DNA of 64,000 nt from Anopheles merus. Taxonomy: Eukaryota; Arthropoda; Insecta; Diptera; Culicidae. The notes below the pieces were generated by a model. The model was not told where the DNA came from. It did not search any database and worked only from the letters and a program-made list of their open reading frames with translations. Location of the stretch: contig NC_054082.1 in the NCBI RefSeq assembly GCF_017562075.2, positions 53,873,681 through 53,937,680 of the forward strand, read 5' to 3'. This document shows positions 21,759 to 33,046 of this stretch, piece after piece. Numbering within the stretch: the first letter of the stretch is position 1; every line of letters begins with the position of its first letter. The position numbers and the translations under genes are program-made.

Positions 21759-23270
21759 GTAACTAGATGAATACGGTCAGTGAAAGTGCCATTTTCCGCA
21801 ATACGGCGATCACACCCCTTGCGCATGATTACGGAGGCATAACGATATTACACACAGCATGTAAGCAATACGCCACCAAACCATGCGTTCAAACGGGAGG
21901 ATAAGTGCTGATTACTGTCCCAAACAATATAATACGAAAAAAGTACCATCTGAATGTTACACATTTCTATAACTCTACAAAAACTAGGATATCATAAGAT
22001 ATGGTAATTTTAGAAATCATATTGTTAAATCTATTAGGTAGACAATTACATACAAACAAGCTTTAAAACAAATGATAACTGATGCTAAAGAAAAAATCAA
22101 GTGTTTAGTTGCTGTTGTTGGGGGTCGGTCCCGTGTTATACTCGTCAATTCGAAAGACTCAATAACATGCCCGTCATGGGTTCAAGCCTTGAATGGACCA
22201 TCCCCCCGTAGCAAGGAATGATTTGACTATCCGGCTGCGTGGTAATGAATTAAGTCTCGAAAGCCTGTATGGGCCGGCATGTCCGTGTGTAGGACGTTAC
22301 GCCAAATAGAAGAAGAAGAAGCCTAAACCAGTGTCTTCCAACCTTTTAGGATCGCGGTCCACCACTTGGCTATGAAAATACATTTGCTGCGCAGCCCTCA
22401 TTCATTGAGGGCATACATTTTGAAGACTTAGTTCAATGTTTTTGATCAACAATATGTTTAAATCTTATTCTAAACATACCTGTTGAAATATTAATCTTGA
22501 TTGTGGGAAACAAACAAAATATGTATAGTACAAAGCTTTTCTTTTAATAAATTATTTCACGGACCACGTCTGTTAACGCCACCGACCACAAGCGGTCCGC
22601 GAACCACAGGTTAGCCTCCAAAGAAAACCAATCATTCGTATGAATAACGCTTTTTGATTGTAGCTATAGATAAAAAACGATTACCTTAACAGTATTTTAA
22701 CTGCTTCCGTACAGCTTCATTACAAACATTGAATGTGCTTAGTATTTTATTGATAAGGTTTTTAAATTTCACAAACACAATTTTATTTTGTGTTGGATGT
22801 GCAAAACCTGCCGTCAGTGAAAGAATTCCATTGCTCCATTGCTGTTAGGGTGAAGAACCCCAAGCCACAGCAAGGCTAGTAGTAGTAATAGTTGAAGCTA
22901 CTGTGCTCCTGGTTGAAATCCTTTGTAAAAGAGATAATACTCGAGAAGAGGGTGATGCTTACTCCGGATATTACTCTGATGAGTGAGTGCTGGGAGGATG
23001 GGGTAAAAGGGTAGGTAGTATCGACGCCCAAATGAAAATGGAGAAAAAGAGACTTGATTAGCTTCCGAAATAAAGTCGAGTCATGCAACTAAATCGAGAG
23101 TTTCTTAGGCGCAACATCCGCCTTTCGGTGGTAGGCCTGTACAGAATTTCCACTAGTTTCTCTTCCTCCTTTCCTGGGCCACATGCTATACCGCTCTTTT
23201 GCCGCACTGTTGCTACAATACGAACCGCGGATGTCGATGAAAAAAAAAGAGAGAGAGGGAGAGAGGGAGA

Positions 23271-23322
<52 letters not shown>

Positions 23323-26300
23323 TCCTGTCGATCAAAAACAGCGAACTAGCACTTTAGCTAAGCTACACCAAGCGCTTCGCGTGGCAAAGGGGAGATACGC
23401 AAGCCAAGCCAGACTCGTTTGCGCACGATAGATTCTTAATATTCTTCTACATTTTTTGTTGCTGCGCACAGTTAACCTATCGTAGAAACTCCGACGATTC
23501 CCACTTTCTGTACAGAACGATTGGATGGATATTTAACCATTTCACTACTGTCTTTACAACGTGCATTCGCGGTTGAGTGTGTGTGCTTATTTTGCCGAGG
23601 TGCGGTGCTCAGTTGTTCTTCTCATTTCGCGGACAAGCGTCTCGTGACTGGAAAAGGAGGATGAAAAACACATCCGCTGGCGAAGAATGGCCAGATAACT
23701 GCTATGCCGGGAGGGATGAATATGGGTCGCAAGGTAAAGAAAAAACGCAAAGAAAGGCAGAAATGGAAAAAGAACAGTGAAGGAAGCATGGAAAACCTGA
23801 AACGGCAATGGAGAATTGGCCGCATAAAGGGTTAAGCTCTAATAAAACGATGCTGGACGACCACGTGTGTTCATCAAAACGTGTGTAAGATCTAAACTAT
23901 AAAAAATCAGAAGGCGATGGCAATCCGTAAGTAGCAAAATAACTCGCTCAATTTTTGATTCTGTATCAAAAACAACTTACAAGACAGATATGTTGCTTGT
24001 ATAACGATTTGCTAAACTATTCATTGTTGCGTTACAATAAAATATTCTAATTTAAACTTTAAAAATAAATATAAATAAATTAATCAATAGACATTGTTGC
24101 GTAAAATTTGAAATTAAGTACTCATCTTTAGGAAGCAATGGATTATTTAGTCATATAAAATATAACAATCTAAGCATTTCTTCTGTCATGTTCTAACTAG
24201 CCTTAACAAAAAAATACCTAATTCCTAGAAATCCTCACCAAACAAATTAAAGAATTATAAAATATATCTTTCCTAAACCAATTTCTTGAGATACTATGCC
24301 TAAGAACTTTTTTTTTACAAAAAATATGGGAATTTTGGGAACTAATAAATCGTGGAAAACCCTGTAAAATACAGTTCGTGTGGTTCAATGTATTAGGTCT
24401 TTTATGCATTAATAATACTTCAAACTCTAACTTCAGCCCCATATGCTGTCTCTAATTTCCATGCATTGGTGAATCGAAACGTTCATTTGATAAAAGAACG
24501 AAATTCAAGATCAATCAGATACCAATACACGCGTCACACCACCAATGTCACTTTTTGTGTCATCTGATCCCACTCGCACCTCCCTTCCCCTTGCCAATTG
24601 ATCGCTTACAGAAGGCTAGTTTAGCGGATTCTTATGCCAAGAACCACTTCCCACTACATGTTCCGTTGCTGGAAGATGAACCTCGATCGTAGAGCGATGC
24701 GCGCGTGTTGTACCAAGTGCAAGTAATGTTATGTTTGGGTAATTTTTTAAATCCTTCTATTCTGTTTGATTTGTGGTCTTCGAAACCTGGATGTCGAAAC
24801 CTTGGAAGCTAACCACGAAACGCTTTAAATGTTTACTATTCCAAAGCGGGTAAATATCAGCGGCCATTATAGCGTGATCACTGTGTGTTGCTCATTTTTC
24901 CATTAAACTACTCCATGTAACAGAAACAGACAGGTGTGTATGTATGTTGGAAAACTTCTTGAAAACACGTAAAAGAGAAAATCACTCGAATGCCGATTCG
25001 CTTCGAACAAATGTAGCAGAGAAGGGAGGAAAATGTGGTAGGCAAATTACTTCAACAAATAATTACGCTGCATGCATTGAACGAAAGAGCAGAATGGAAC
25101 AGAAATTACCTCTATTTTCAGTGGTAACAACGAATGAGGACCAAAAGATTTCAGCCGCGGTAAAGACAACGTTACAAAATATGAGCGGCTCACCGAGCGG
25201 TGGAGGAACAGATGTAGAACGCAACGCCCAAAAGACAGACAAGGCATAAGTGAAATGAAGAAAAACAACAGCACACAGAAGGAAAAAACACCTAAGAGAT
25301 AAATGAACAGAAAGTAACAAACCAAAACAAGTCTCTGTTTGGTCGCCCTGAAAGCGAAGGAAACAGACCACGACCCGGTGTTTGATGCTGACGACCTCGA
25401 CGACGTTGACCCCTTTGCAGTTGTTGCTGCTTCCCCCTTTTCGGAGGAGGAAGGAAACGGTGTTGCTCGCGATCTTCTTTGACCACCAATACAACGAACG
25501 TATCCTTTAATTCCCCTGCCACGAAATGGTGGCAGGCGCACACATTAACTGCTGGGGAACTTTCCAAACGGTCTACGCAAATTGAAATACAAGACGATGA
25601 AACAGAATAAAACAGCACGACGGCTTTAGGCTACTCATGAAACATGAAAATTCAGAGCAGGAGAAAAAAATATGAAAAGCATAAATAATTTAAAAAAACA
25701 GCGCACCTCGATAATACCGTTCTAAAAGAGACAACATAACTTTTGTGATTCCAGAGTACCCCATTTAGGGACAAAAATAAAATCATCTGAACAGTGTTTT
25801 AATGTTTTGTGTTACTTAGTGTTTTCAACTCCAGCAACATTTATCAAAATAATTTGACAATATAATTAGCTTATTTTGGCTATGTTCAGATTAACTATTG
25901 TTACACTGTAATCACTCGTTAGTCCCAGAGTGTGTTGCTTTAATAACAGCCCAGATATCGTAAGAGATCGTGAGACAGTGATCATACTAGCATAGCGGTG
26001 TATGCGTGCGTCTCAAATACTGTACACGCTCCATCCGCACCGTTCACCTTATAGCTTCTCGAAACAGCACCAGAACTTACTAAACCCAAAGCCCTTATAC
26101 ATAAAGGAAGAAGAAAGGCAACACCGTTTTTAGCATCAACGCCGCTGTGCAGAACGTAGTGTGGCAGAAACATTTTGCATGTTTTTTTGTTGTGTGTAGC
26201 TTAATCTCTACACAAACCGACATACAAACACGAAGGGACGCAGCCAGCCCGACCAAAAGCTTATTTTGTATTGGAAAAAGGTTGTGGCGATTGTACAAAA

Positions 26301-29116
26301 AAACAACAAAAAAAATCCCTCGCACACACACACACATAGACATTGCGTCCCTTGATACTCGAAGGGTCTGGGATGGTCATGAACGGGGATTCGATGATGG
26401 TGTGTGCGGGGTCACCTCTTCTTGTTGCGTTGCTGTAATATACAACAGGTTCTATAATGAGTGAAGAGGAAAGATGGAGAAAGATAGACTAGAGAGAGGT
26501 TTTTACTTCTTCCCGGAGGTGCTATCGTCTATAAGAGGGCTGCTGCTGACTGCTAAGATATTCGCAGTCTGAACGAGGACAAGACAAGGGATCCAATCTA
26601 ATGGAACAGGAAAGGTGGCTGCCAGAGGCGGGTAAGCACACCAAGGTAGGTGTGCACCGAACCATGCCTAGCGGGGTCTGTTGTACACTGGTGGTAGTGA
26701 CGGTTTGCCGCGAGAAGAATGAACGAACTCAAGACACGCGCTTGCCTGCCAGAGAGGTTTGGCGTGAGAACGGACGGAAGAAATGATGCCAAAATGTTCG
26801 GGCCGGTCTACTGACCAATGGCAAGGTGGTAGAGCGGCATAGAGTAAGCTCATGTGTCGGGCCAGGTCTGAGTGACAGAGGGATAGGAAATGAAATTGCC
26901 AATAATCAGTACTCCTGGGCTACGATTAGGTATGCGCGTTGCTTCATTGGACTTTAGCGAAACCCCTTTTTGCAACACGAAAACATGGCAAAACTTGTAC
27001 AACATGAGAAGCCATTTTGCCTGGATGTATGTACAATTCTTTTTACAGACATTTTTACGGTACACACTTGGTAAAATTTGTTGGCTTTATAAAGAAAAAA
27101 AAAATGAAATGATTTATCCATTAAAGAGCTCGATTGGGCAATGAACGACGAACCCTTAAAAAGGGTGTGAGGTAGAAAATTATTTTCTGAAATTTTCTTC
27201 TGGATTTTCTGGAAATATTAAACATAATTTCGAACAAGTTTTCCAATATTGTATGCATGCGCTGCTAATTTGATCTAAAAAAAATGGATAAATGCTAACG
27301 GAGAAGAAAATAGGCAAGAGAACATTATTCTGCTGCGTGATGGTTACGAATGTAATTGTTTCTTTGGAAAGCAGCCATGTATGGATGAAAAAAAAAAAAC
27401 AATCGGATGGCAGCATGGCGGGGAAAACCTCCATACTTTATACATGGTGGAAAAGGGTGTCTTAACGTAAAAGAGAAAGACACAACCCTTCAGCGAGCTA
27501 CCAACAGTTGTCTCCATAGAATGCGCGAATGGGAACGAGATACTTTCCGGTATGCGCGCCAAGGGTCATCTAACTTTCCGGTCAAATAATTTGCATAGAT
27601 TTTCATTCCAGTCCAATTCCTCCGATGGTTCAGGGCGAATCTTTTACAGTGTAGTTTTTCTTCCCTCCTGCATTACTTCGCTGGCTAACAGAGGATGTGG
27701 TAGAAAATTGCCTGCGACCCTCACATCTGCCACCGCTGCCTTTAAGTGTATAGTGCACGACGGGACTAAGATGCAGGAGAGCATGCATGTGTGTTTTGGC
27801 CCTTCATTCCATGTCGGACCATCACCGGCCAACAGAAAATCGTCTTTTATAAGTCACGCTACAGCTATGAAGCTGCGGTTGGTTTGGGATTCAAAACGAA
27901 CCTTGCGCTTTTCGAACAGTACGTTAGGCATGGGTCTTCCTAGTTCCGAGCAACCATTTCTGTGTGGGATCGATTTATTTCATGTGTATTTTCAACCACA
28001 CCATGACCTATTGCTAGTCACGGGTATGCAGACAAGTGTAAACCGGTTGTAGGAAAATACGAGTCATAGCTTAACTGATCGAGGGAGGAGGCAAGTGAAC
28101 GTTTTTTTGTTTTAATTCTGCACGCTTATGGGAATTCTTTATAGCGGGTATATTATGACCAAGCTTTCGTCGATGCACATGCAAGCCTTCGCATCGGTAG
28201 AATAGGTACAGGAGAATATAAAAGCAAATAGGATCGCTATTTTAAACGGAACACAATTGCAACGCATTTTTACCACCATAGCAGACGCTTTAACGATCGA
28301 AAAATGGTAATCATGTAAATTCAACAATAAGAAATAATTAATGTGGGATAGCAAACTAAAAATAGATTAACAGTAAATATAAACAGCAATGGATACAATT
28401 TCAGCAAGGATATTGGCGGACTGTAGAGTGTCATATATATCTTATCGCACGCACTTATTCGAAAATTGTTGATCTAAACAACATCTCAACAACATAATAA
28501 TCATCTTATAAGGATAGAACTAAATGCAAGCAATTGTTGCAATGAATGCAACGGTATTGTTGTTAAATATGGCATAAAACACAGAACATTATCAAAATCA
28601 ACTCACCTTCGGAGTAATACAACCGTACATTTCCAACACATCTTGCTCGACTGAATCCACATTGCGATAGGTTGTTATTTTGGACACTTTGGAGTCCATA
28701 CGTGGAGACGTTCCGATGCTCCCGCTGGTGGCAGCAATGCTCGACACTTTCGTTAGCTTCCGTGCTTTGCTCGTGTATTCGTGGGCTTCCATCTCGTTTA
28801 GATAGGCTACCGTTGGTTCGGCACCACTCAATTTCGACACACTGTAAGCCATCCATTGTTCCACGAACTCTACTGGATCGGTGATATCGTTGTTGATACA
28901 AATTTCAATACCTGTAATAAGAATACGATCAGTACAAAATGATAGGCAAGTTAATGAAAAATGTATGAAATTCTACTAGCACCATTTGGCCGGCAGACAG
29001 TCGTTTGTGCAGTTTGATGCGAGATGTTCTGAATACTTACACTTATTTATAACTTCATCAGATGGTTCTATGCCTAGCTCGTCAAACTGTTCACGAATCG
29101 ACTCAATTGAAACCAT
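12279..29116 (-). CDS. POLA2: DNA polymerase alpha subunit B, five exons
   Basis: Minus-strand exons are 29116-29041, 28911-28607, 14275-14169, 14064-12549 and 12461-12279. Phases agree at every GT-AG junction and the product is 728 residues. It is the regulatory (p70/B) subunit of the DNA polymerase alpha-primase complex in the nucleus. Order along the protein: an N-terminal helical domain (about 1-100); a flexible linker; an OB-fold region (about 336-441) carrying a Ser/Thr/Asn-rich insert at about 361-387; then the calcineurin-like, catalytically dead phosphoesterase fold (about 459 to the end) with CVIASAPFTDRDD, DVLILTGPF, FVVSHHDD, FLPDPC and VCINPGF. An acidic, Glu/Asp-rich insert lies at about 280-331. 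It is longer than the human protein (598 residues) because of these low-complexity inserts. Intron 2 is 14.3 kb, while introns 1, 3 and 4 are about 129, 104 and 87 bp. Confidence 0.9.
14124..14141. repeat. Poly-C tract in POLA2 intron 3
   Basis: Eighteen consecutive C (G on the coding strand) within the 104-bp intron 3 of POLA2. Another C13 run lies at 17620-17632. Confidence 0.9.
16602..16638. repeat. CATGAT/ATC microsatellite
   Basis: Tandem ATCATG and ATC units inside POLA2 intron 2. Confidence 0.8.
17692..17719. repeat. GAC/GAT trinucleotide repeat
   Basis: A run of GAC units passing into GAT units, non-coding, in POLA2 intron 2. A short CAG run (five units) follows at about 17817-17834. 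Confidence 0.75.
18660..18711. repeat. CCA then TCA trinucleotide microsatellite
   Basis: About seven CCA units followed by about nine ATC/TCA units. Frames here encode Pro- or His-rich strings only because of the repeat. Confidence 0.85.
21726..21755. repeat. (CA)n microsatellite
   Basis: About 15 CA units in POLA2 intron 2. Confidence 0.95.
22122..22322 (+). mobile_element. SINE200-type tRNA-derived SINE with AAG tail
   Basis: About 200 bp. The 5' head has the GGTCGGTCCCGTG box A region and a box B GGTTCAAGCC at 22179-22188 preceded by CATGCCCGTCATG. A central body follows, ending in tandem GAA/AAG units. The order and wording match the Anopheles SINE200 family as I remember it. It lies in POLA2 intron 2, inverted relative to that gene. 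The copy is diverged and has no obvious target duplication. Confidence 0.75.
22329..22623. mobile_element. hAT-like non-autonomous fragment next to the SINE
   Basis: The left end begins CAGTGTCTTCCAACCTTTT, a wording typical of hAT termini. The right end contains GCGGTCCGCGAACCACAGGTT, whose reverse complement shares the AACCT and CGCGG blocks with the left end. The outermost right bases are degenerate and the flanks show no 8-bp duplication, so the copy looks old or truncated. It begins immediately after the AAG tail of the SINE. Confidence 0.45.
23249..23318. repeat. (GA)n microsatellite
   Basis: A long purine run of GA units with GGGA interruptions at its left side, in POLA2 intron 2. Arg/Glu-rich frames across it are artefacts of the repeat. 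Confidence 0.95.
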
Positions 29117-30108
29117 TTTTCTACGTTTTTTGGTGATTTTCAAGCACCGAAATACAGCTACATACCGAACGCAACGAAAACAAACCACAAAAGCGCGCGA
29201 ATGCCGTTTGAAACGTCCGTTTGTTTGACATCTGGAGTCAAGCTAGCAAATGTCGGCCACCCAACTTACAAAATTCACAAACTGATTTCTATGCTCCGAT
29301 TAGACTGGTGGCATTGCACTATCGCGATTTTTCCACGTGTTGTCAACATCATTTTTAACGGAATTTGACATGCGATTTTCCTGTCACATTGTTTCTAAAC
29401 GATCCAAAAAATATTCCACGACAATTTTTTGTGACACTTTTTTGGATGGAACCTGTCAAACCGTCTATGTTTAGTATGAAAGTACCTAAATTTGGCTATA
29501 TTTAATCAAAAAGCAAAACGGGTGTAAAAGAGGTGTCGTCATGTAGAATATCAAAACCAGGATAGACGGCAGTTGTCAAATGTGACGAGTGTTGCTGGTA
29601 TATAGGTATAATAAACGAATTGTTTACATTTAATAAAAAAAATTGTTTAGCACTAAAAACATGTATTTTATAACTACACTTCATAAATCGGCTTTTTCCA
29701 CGTTATATTGCGGCTGCTGCATATAAACAAATATCGACGGCTGTTGTCAAACTGAATCTCAAAATGACAACATGCCAAACGCTAGGAAGACACCTCCTCT
29801 ATATTCCACCTTGTTCGGATCATAATCCCACCTATAATTTGACAACCTTGAGTGTGTGTATCCGTTTGGGCAAAATTCGCTGATTGGGTGTTCGTACTGG
29901 CCCGAAGCTGTCAAAATAAAAATATCAAACTCATCATTTTGTGTGGCTGATTCAGGTAAAATTGTATACCGGTGTAGAAAGCTGAGTTTTTTGGTTTAGG
30001 TTTCTGTTTCTGTTTGCTACAAATTAGTGCACCTTTCGAAGCTACACAGTAAACGTGAATTAAACTAGTTTGACAAAGTTACGCATAAACGCTTAGTCGC
30101 ATAGAAAA
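29117..30108. promoter_or_regulatory. Bidirectional promoter region POLA2 / DPP3
   Basis: POLA2 (-) and DPP3 (+) start codons are 992 bp apart and divergent, so both promoters must lie here. The heptamer TTTGACA or its complement TGTCAAA occurs at 29224, 29364, 29454, 29574, 29745, 29838, 29909 and 30069 (start positions), eight copies in about 850 bp. Chance expectation in uniform sequence is near 0.1-0.2. No TATA box placement is obvious. The repeated motif is a candidate shared regulatory site; its binding factor is unknown to me. Confidence 0.55.
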
Positions 30109-32573
30109 ATGTCCGATAAAGCGCAGTTCGTTCTGCCTAACACGCAACCGATCGTAGATCTGGAATGTGCCACGGCATTTAACAATTTAACCGAGAAGGA
30201 AAAGCAGTATGCCCATTTCTTTAGCAAGGTAGGTTGAATATTTTACTTCTGATCAGCTAATGCCCCATTATATGAGCAACTTTACTTGGTGAAATGCCAC
30301 TTTTACTTAAAAGATTTCTTCTTGTCTTTTTCCCAGGCATCTTGGACTGGCGGGTTGGTAGCACTGGTGCAATCTAGCCCGGAATCGCCGCTTATTTTCT
30401 CTCTACTTCATCGAATCTTTCTGGCCGAGCCGGTGGAAGATTTGAAGAAATCTGCACTCGCTGCTGGTGTGTCGGAAGATGAGTTTACGGTATGTGCAAA
30501 TCAAGCATCGGGCCATTGGCTAGCCATTTATCTTATCTCATTGTTGTAAATAAAACTGTTGACGTTTTTGGTTTGCATTTGCTAGGCATTTCTCGTGTAC
30601 ACTTGTGGATTTCTTGCGAATGCTGGCAATTACAAGGGTATGGGCGACAGCAAGATTGTCCCGAACCTGGACGAGGATAAGTTTGAGGCGATCGTGAAAT
30701 GCTCTGCCGCTTACAAAGCGCATGCCAGCGTAATTGATTCGTTATGGGAGTCCACGAAGGTGCCAATTTTTCTACTCACGGATCGCATGAAGACGCTAGG
30801 TCTTTGCGATACCGGTGTAACGACGTACTTCTCGAGCAACGTTACGCATGACGATACGGAGCTGATAAGCGAATGGATGAAAGAGCACAAGTTTGAAGCG
30901 TACATTTGCCGTACGTTCAAAACCACCGAGAATGGGAAAACGGTATACGACATCAAGCTTGCGTCCAGCGAAGAAGGTGACAAGAAGGGGCTGACGCGCG
31001 AACCGGAAGAGTATAAGGGATGCATTTTCAAGATAACGCGGGGCGATTACAAGGAGCTAATGCAAATGGTGGCCGACTCGCTGGAGGAAGCGAAAAAATA
31101 CAGTGCCAATGAAAATCAGCTGCAAATGATTGAGGCATACGTAGAAAGCTTCCGCGAAGGTAGCTTGGATGCGCACAAGACTGGCTCACGATATTGGATC
31201 AAGGACAAAGGGCCGGTAATCGAGACGTACATTGGGTTCATTGAAACGTACCGCGATCCGGTTGGACAGCGGGGAGAGTTCGAGGGATTCGTTGCCATGG
31301 TGAACAAGGAAATGTCGGCAAAATTCGGCACGTTGGTTTCAAATGCTGAAAACTTCATTAAGCTGTTACCGTGGGGAGAAGAGTATGAGAAAGATTCCTA
31401 CCTGAAGCCGGATTTTACGTCCCTGGACATTTTAACGTTTGCGGGATCAGGTGTGCCTTGCGGTATTAACATTCCCAACTGTAAGCATTCGTTTTTAGTG
31501 CGTGTAAAATTTAACTCAAATCTGGGAGAATGGGTAATTTACATCTGGATTTCCAATTTGTTTATTTCGCAGATGATGAAATTCGCCAGGACGAAGGGTT
31601 TAAGAACGTGTCGCTTGGAAATGTGCTTGCCAACACAAACAAGACCGACTCGATTCCGTTCCTTTCGGAGGAGGACCAGGCGTTGATGAAGAAGTATAAG
31701 GCGGCCGCTTTCGAGGTGCAAGTGGGTTTGCACGAATTGCTTGGCCATGGCAGTGGAAAGCTGCTGCGCGTTGATGAGGCGGGCGAGTACAACTTTGACA
31801 CGGCCAAGCTGAAGAATCCGCTCACCGGAGAACCTGTCAGCTGTTGGTACGAACCGGGTGAAACGTACGACTCCAAGTTCAAGTCGCTCGGCTCTTCGTA
31901 CGAGGAGTGTCGGGCCGAAGCGGTTGGGCTATATCTGAGCCTGAATCGTGACGTCCTGAAGATATTCGGGCACACGGACGAAGAGGAAGTGGCAAACATC
32001 ATCTACGTCAACTGGCTATTGCTTGTCTGGGGTGGCGTAGGCGTAGCGATGGAGCTGTACAATCCGGCCCAGAAAGCGTGGCTGCAGGCCCACTACCAGG
32101 CGCGGTTCGTTATTATGAAGGTGCTGCTGGAGGCGGGAGAGGGGCTGGTTAATGTTCAAGAGACTGAGGAGGGTAAAAATTTGCTGCTCAAGTTCGATCG
32201 CAGCAAGATTGAAACGGTTGGAAAGGAAGCGATCAGGAAGTTCTTGTTGAAGCTGCAGTTTTACAAATCGACAGGCAACGTCACGGCGGCAACCGAGATG
32301 TACAATCACTACTCGGAGGTATCGGAAGGCGGAGAGTACCCGTGGGCTAAATGGCGCGATATTGTGTTACTGCACAAAAAGCCGAGAATGATCTTTCTGC
32401 AGTCGAACACGGGGATTGATGCTGACACCGGCAAGGTGGTGCTGAAGTCGTACGATGCCAACTTTGCTGGCTACATTCAGTCGTGGGTTGAGCGCTTCCC
32501 CGATACGAAAATCGACGACATTCTGGAACGCATCCATGCATCGGATAAGCAATATTTTGAAGGATTGTATTAA
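30109..32573 (+). CDS. DPP3: Dipeptidyl peptidase III (M49 zinc peptidase), four exons
   Basis: Exons 30109-30228, 30337-30489, 30586-31480 and 31573-32573 join in consistent phase to give 722 residues (the human protein is 737). The enzyme removes N-terminal dipeptides from short peptides in the cytosol. The family-defining zinc site is intact: HELLGH at about 443-448 and EECRAE at about 500-505, together supplying the His, His and Glu ligands and the catalytic Glu. N-terminal blocks such as EKQYAHFFSKASWTGG and VYTCGFLANAGNYKGMG also match the family. The start ATG is preceded by AAAA. There is no signal peptide, as expected. AATAAA follows the stop by 43 bases. The divergent neighbour is POLA2, with which it shares a promoter region. 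Confidence 0.95.
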
Positions 32574-32615
32574 ACGTCTGCGTCCAAATGCGATATGCAA
32601 ATAAGATTCAAGCTG

Positions 32616-32621
32616 AATAAA
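32616..32621 (+). terminator. AATAAA polyadenylation signal of DPP3
   Basis: Canonical AATAAA 43 bases after the DPP3 stop, giving a very short 3' UTR. Confidence 0.6.
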
Positions 32622-33046
32622 AGAGGATTTTGAAGAAGTATTTAGTTTCCGTTTGCTGTGCGTTTATTTCACTCCTGCTTCACGCAGCACAACAGCATGA
32701 TGAATATGTATGTAAATAGACGTAAATTCTTGTGGATGTAGGGAACTTTTCTATAGCACAACGTCTTTGTAGATCTAAAACTATGATCTATTATTTCGCA
32801 AGCAGCGTGCACCGAACGCCGTATTGAAATTTCAAATTGACATGTTGACAGTTGTCATTATTGCAGACCGAAGAGTTCCGAATATTGCCGAAGGTTGACA
32901 GCGCGGCTCACCAGCACCGTACAAAGCTTGGGCAAAACGGATGTGTTTTTTTCATTCTCTTGCAAGTTTCCAAACGTGGTGAGAGTCGCGCATCCATTTG
33001 CTTTGCTGAAGAAAATCCGGAAAAAGCCAACTAACCGCACACAAAT
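32622..33046. other. DPP3-Nlp intergenic region with Nlp promoter
   Basis: Only about 470 bp separate the DPP3 stop from the Nlp start. TGACATGTTGACAGTTGTCA around 32839-32858 and GGTTGACAGC near 32894 repeat the TGACA/TGTCA core that is clustered upstream of POLA2/DPP3. No coding frame is present. Confidence 0.45.

Larger units (their letters stand above)
14276..28606. other. POLA2 intron 2 (14.3 kb), no gene recognised
   Basis: The intron is bounded by a GTGAGT donor and a TTTTAG acceptor on the minus strand. I read both strands and found no frame with recognisable protein similarity. The longest frame (16398-17030) is His-rich because it crosses an ATC/CATGAT microsatellite. The region contains a SINE200-type element, a hAT-like fragment, several microsatellites and AT-rich spacers. 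It could hold undetected non-coding RNAs or enhancers, but nothing in the sequence identifies them. Confidence 0.55.

Noticed and set aside
22122..22200. tRNA-like box A/box B pair, also at 49807
   Set aside because: They belong to SINE heads: there is no acceptor stem or cloverleaf by eye, and the body and tail match a SINE200-type element.
23083..23431. Arg/Glu-repeat frames
   Set aside because: They are produced by the GA microsatellite; no conserved sequence flanks it.
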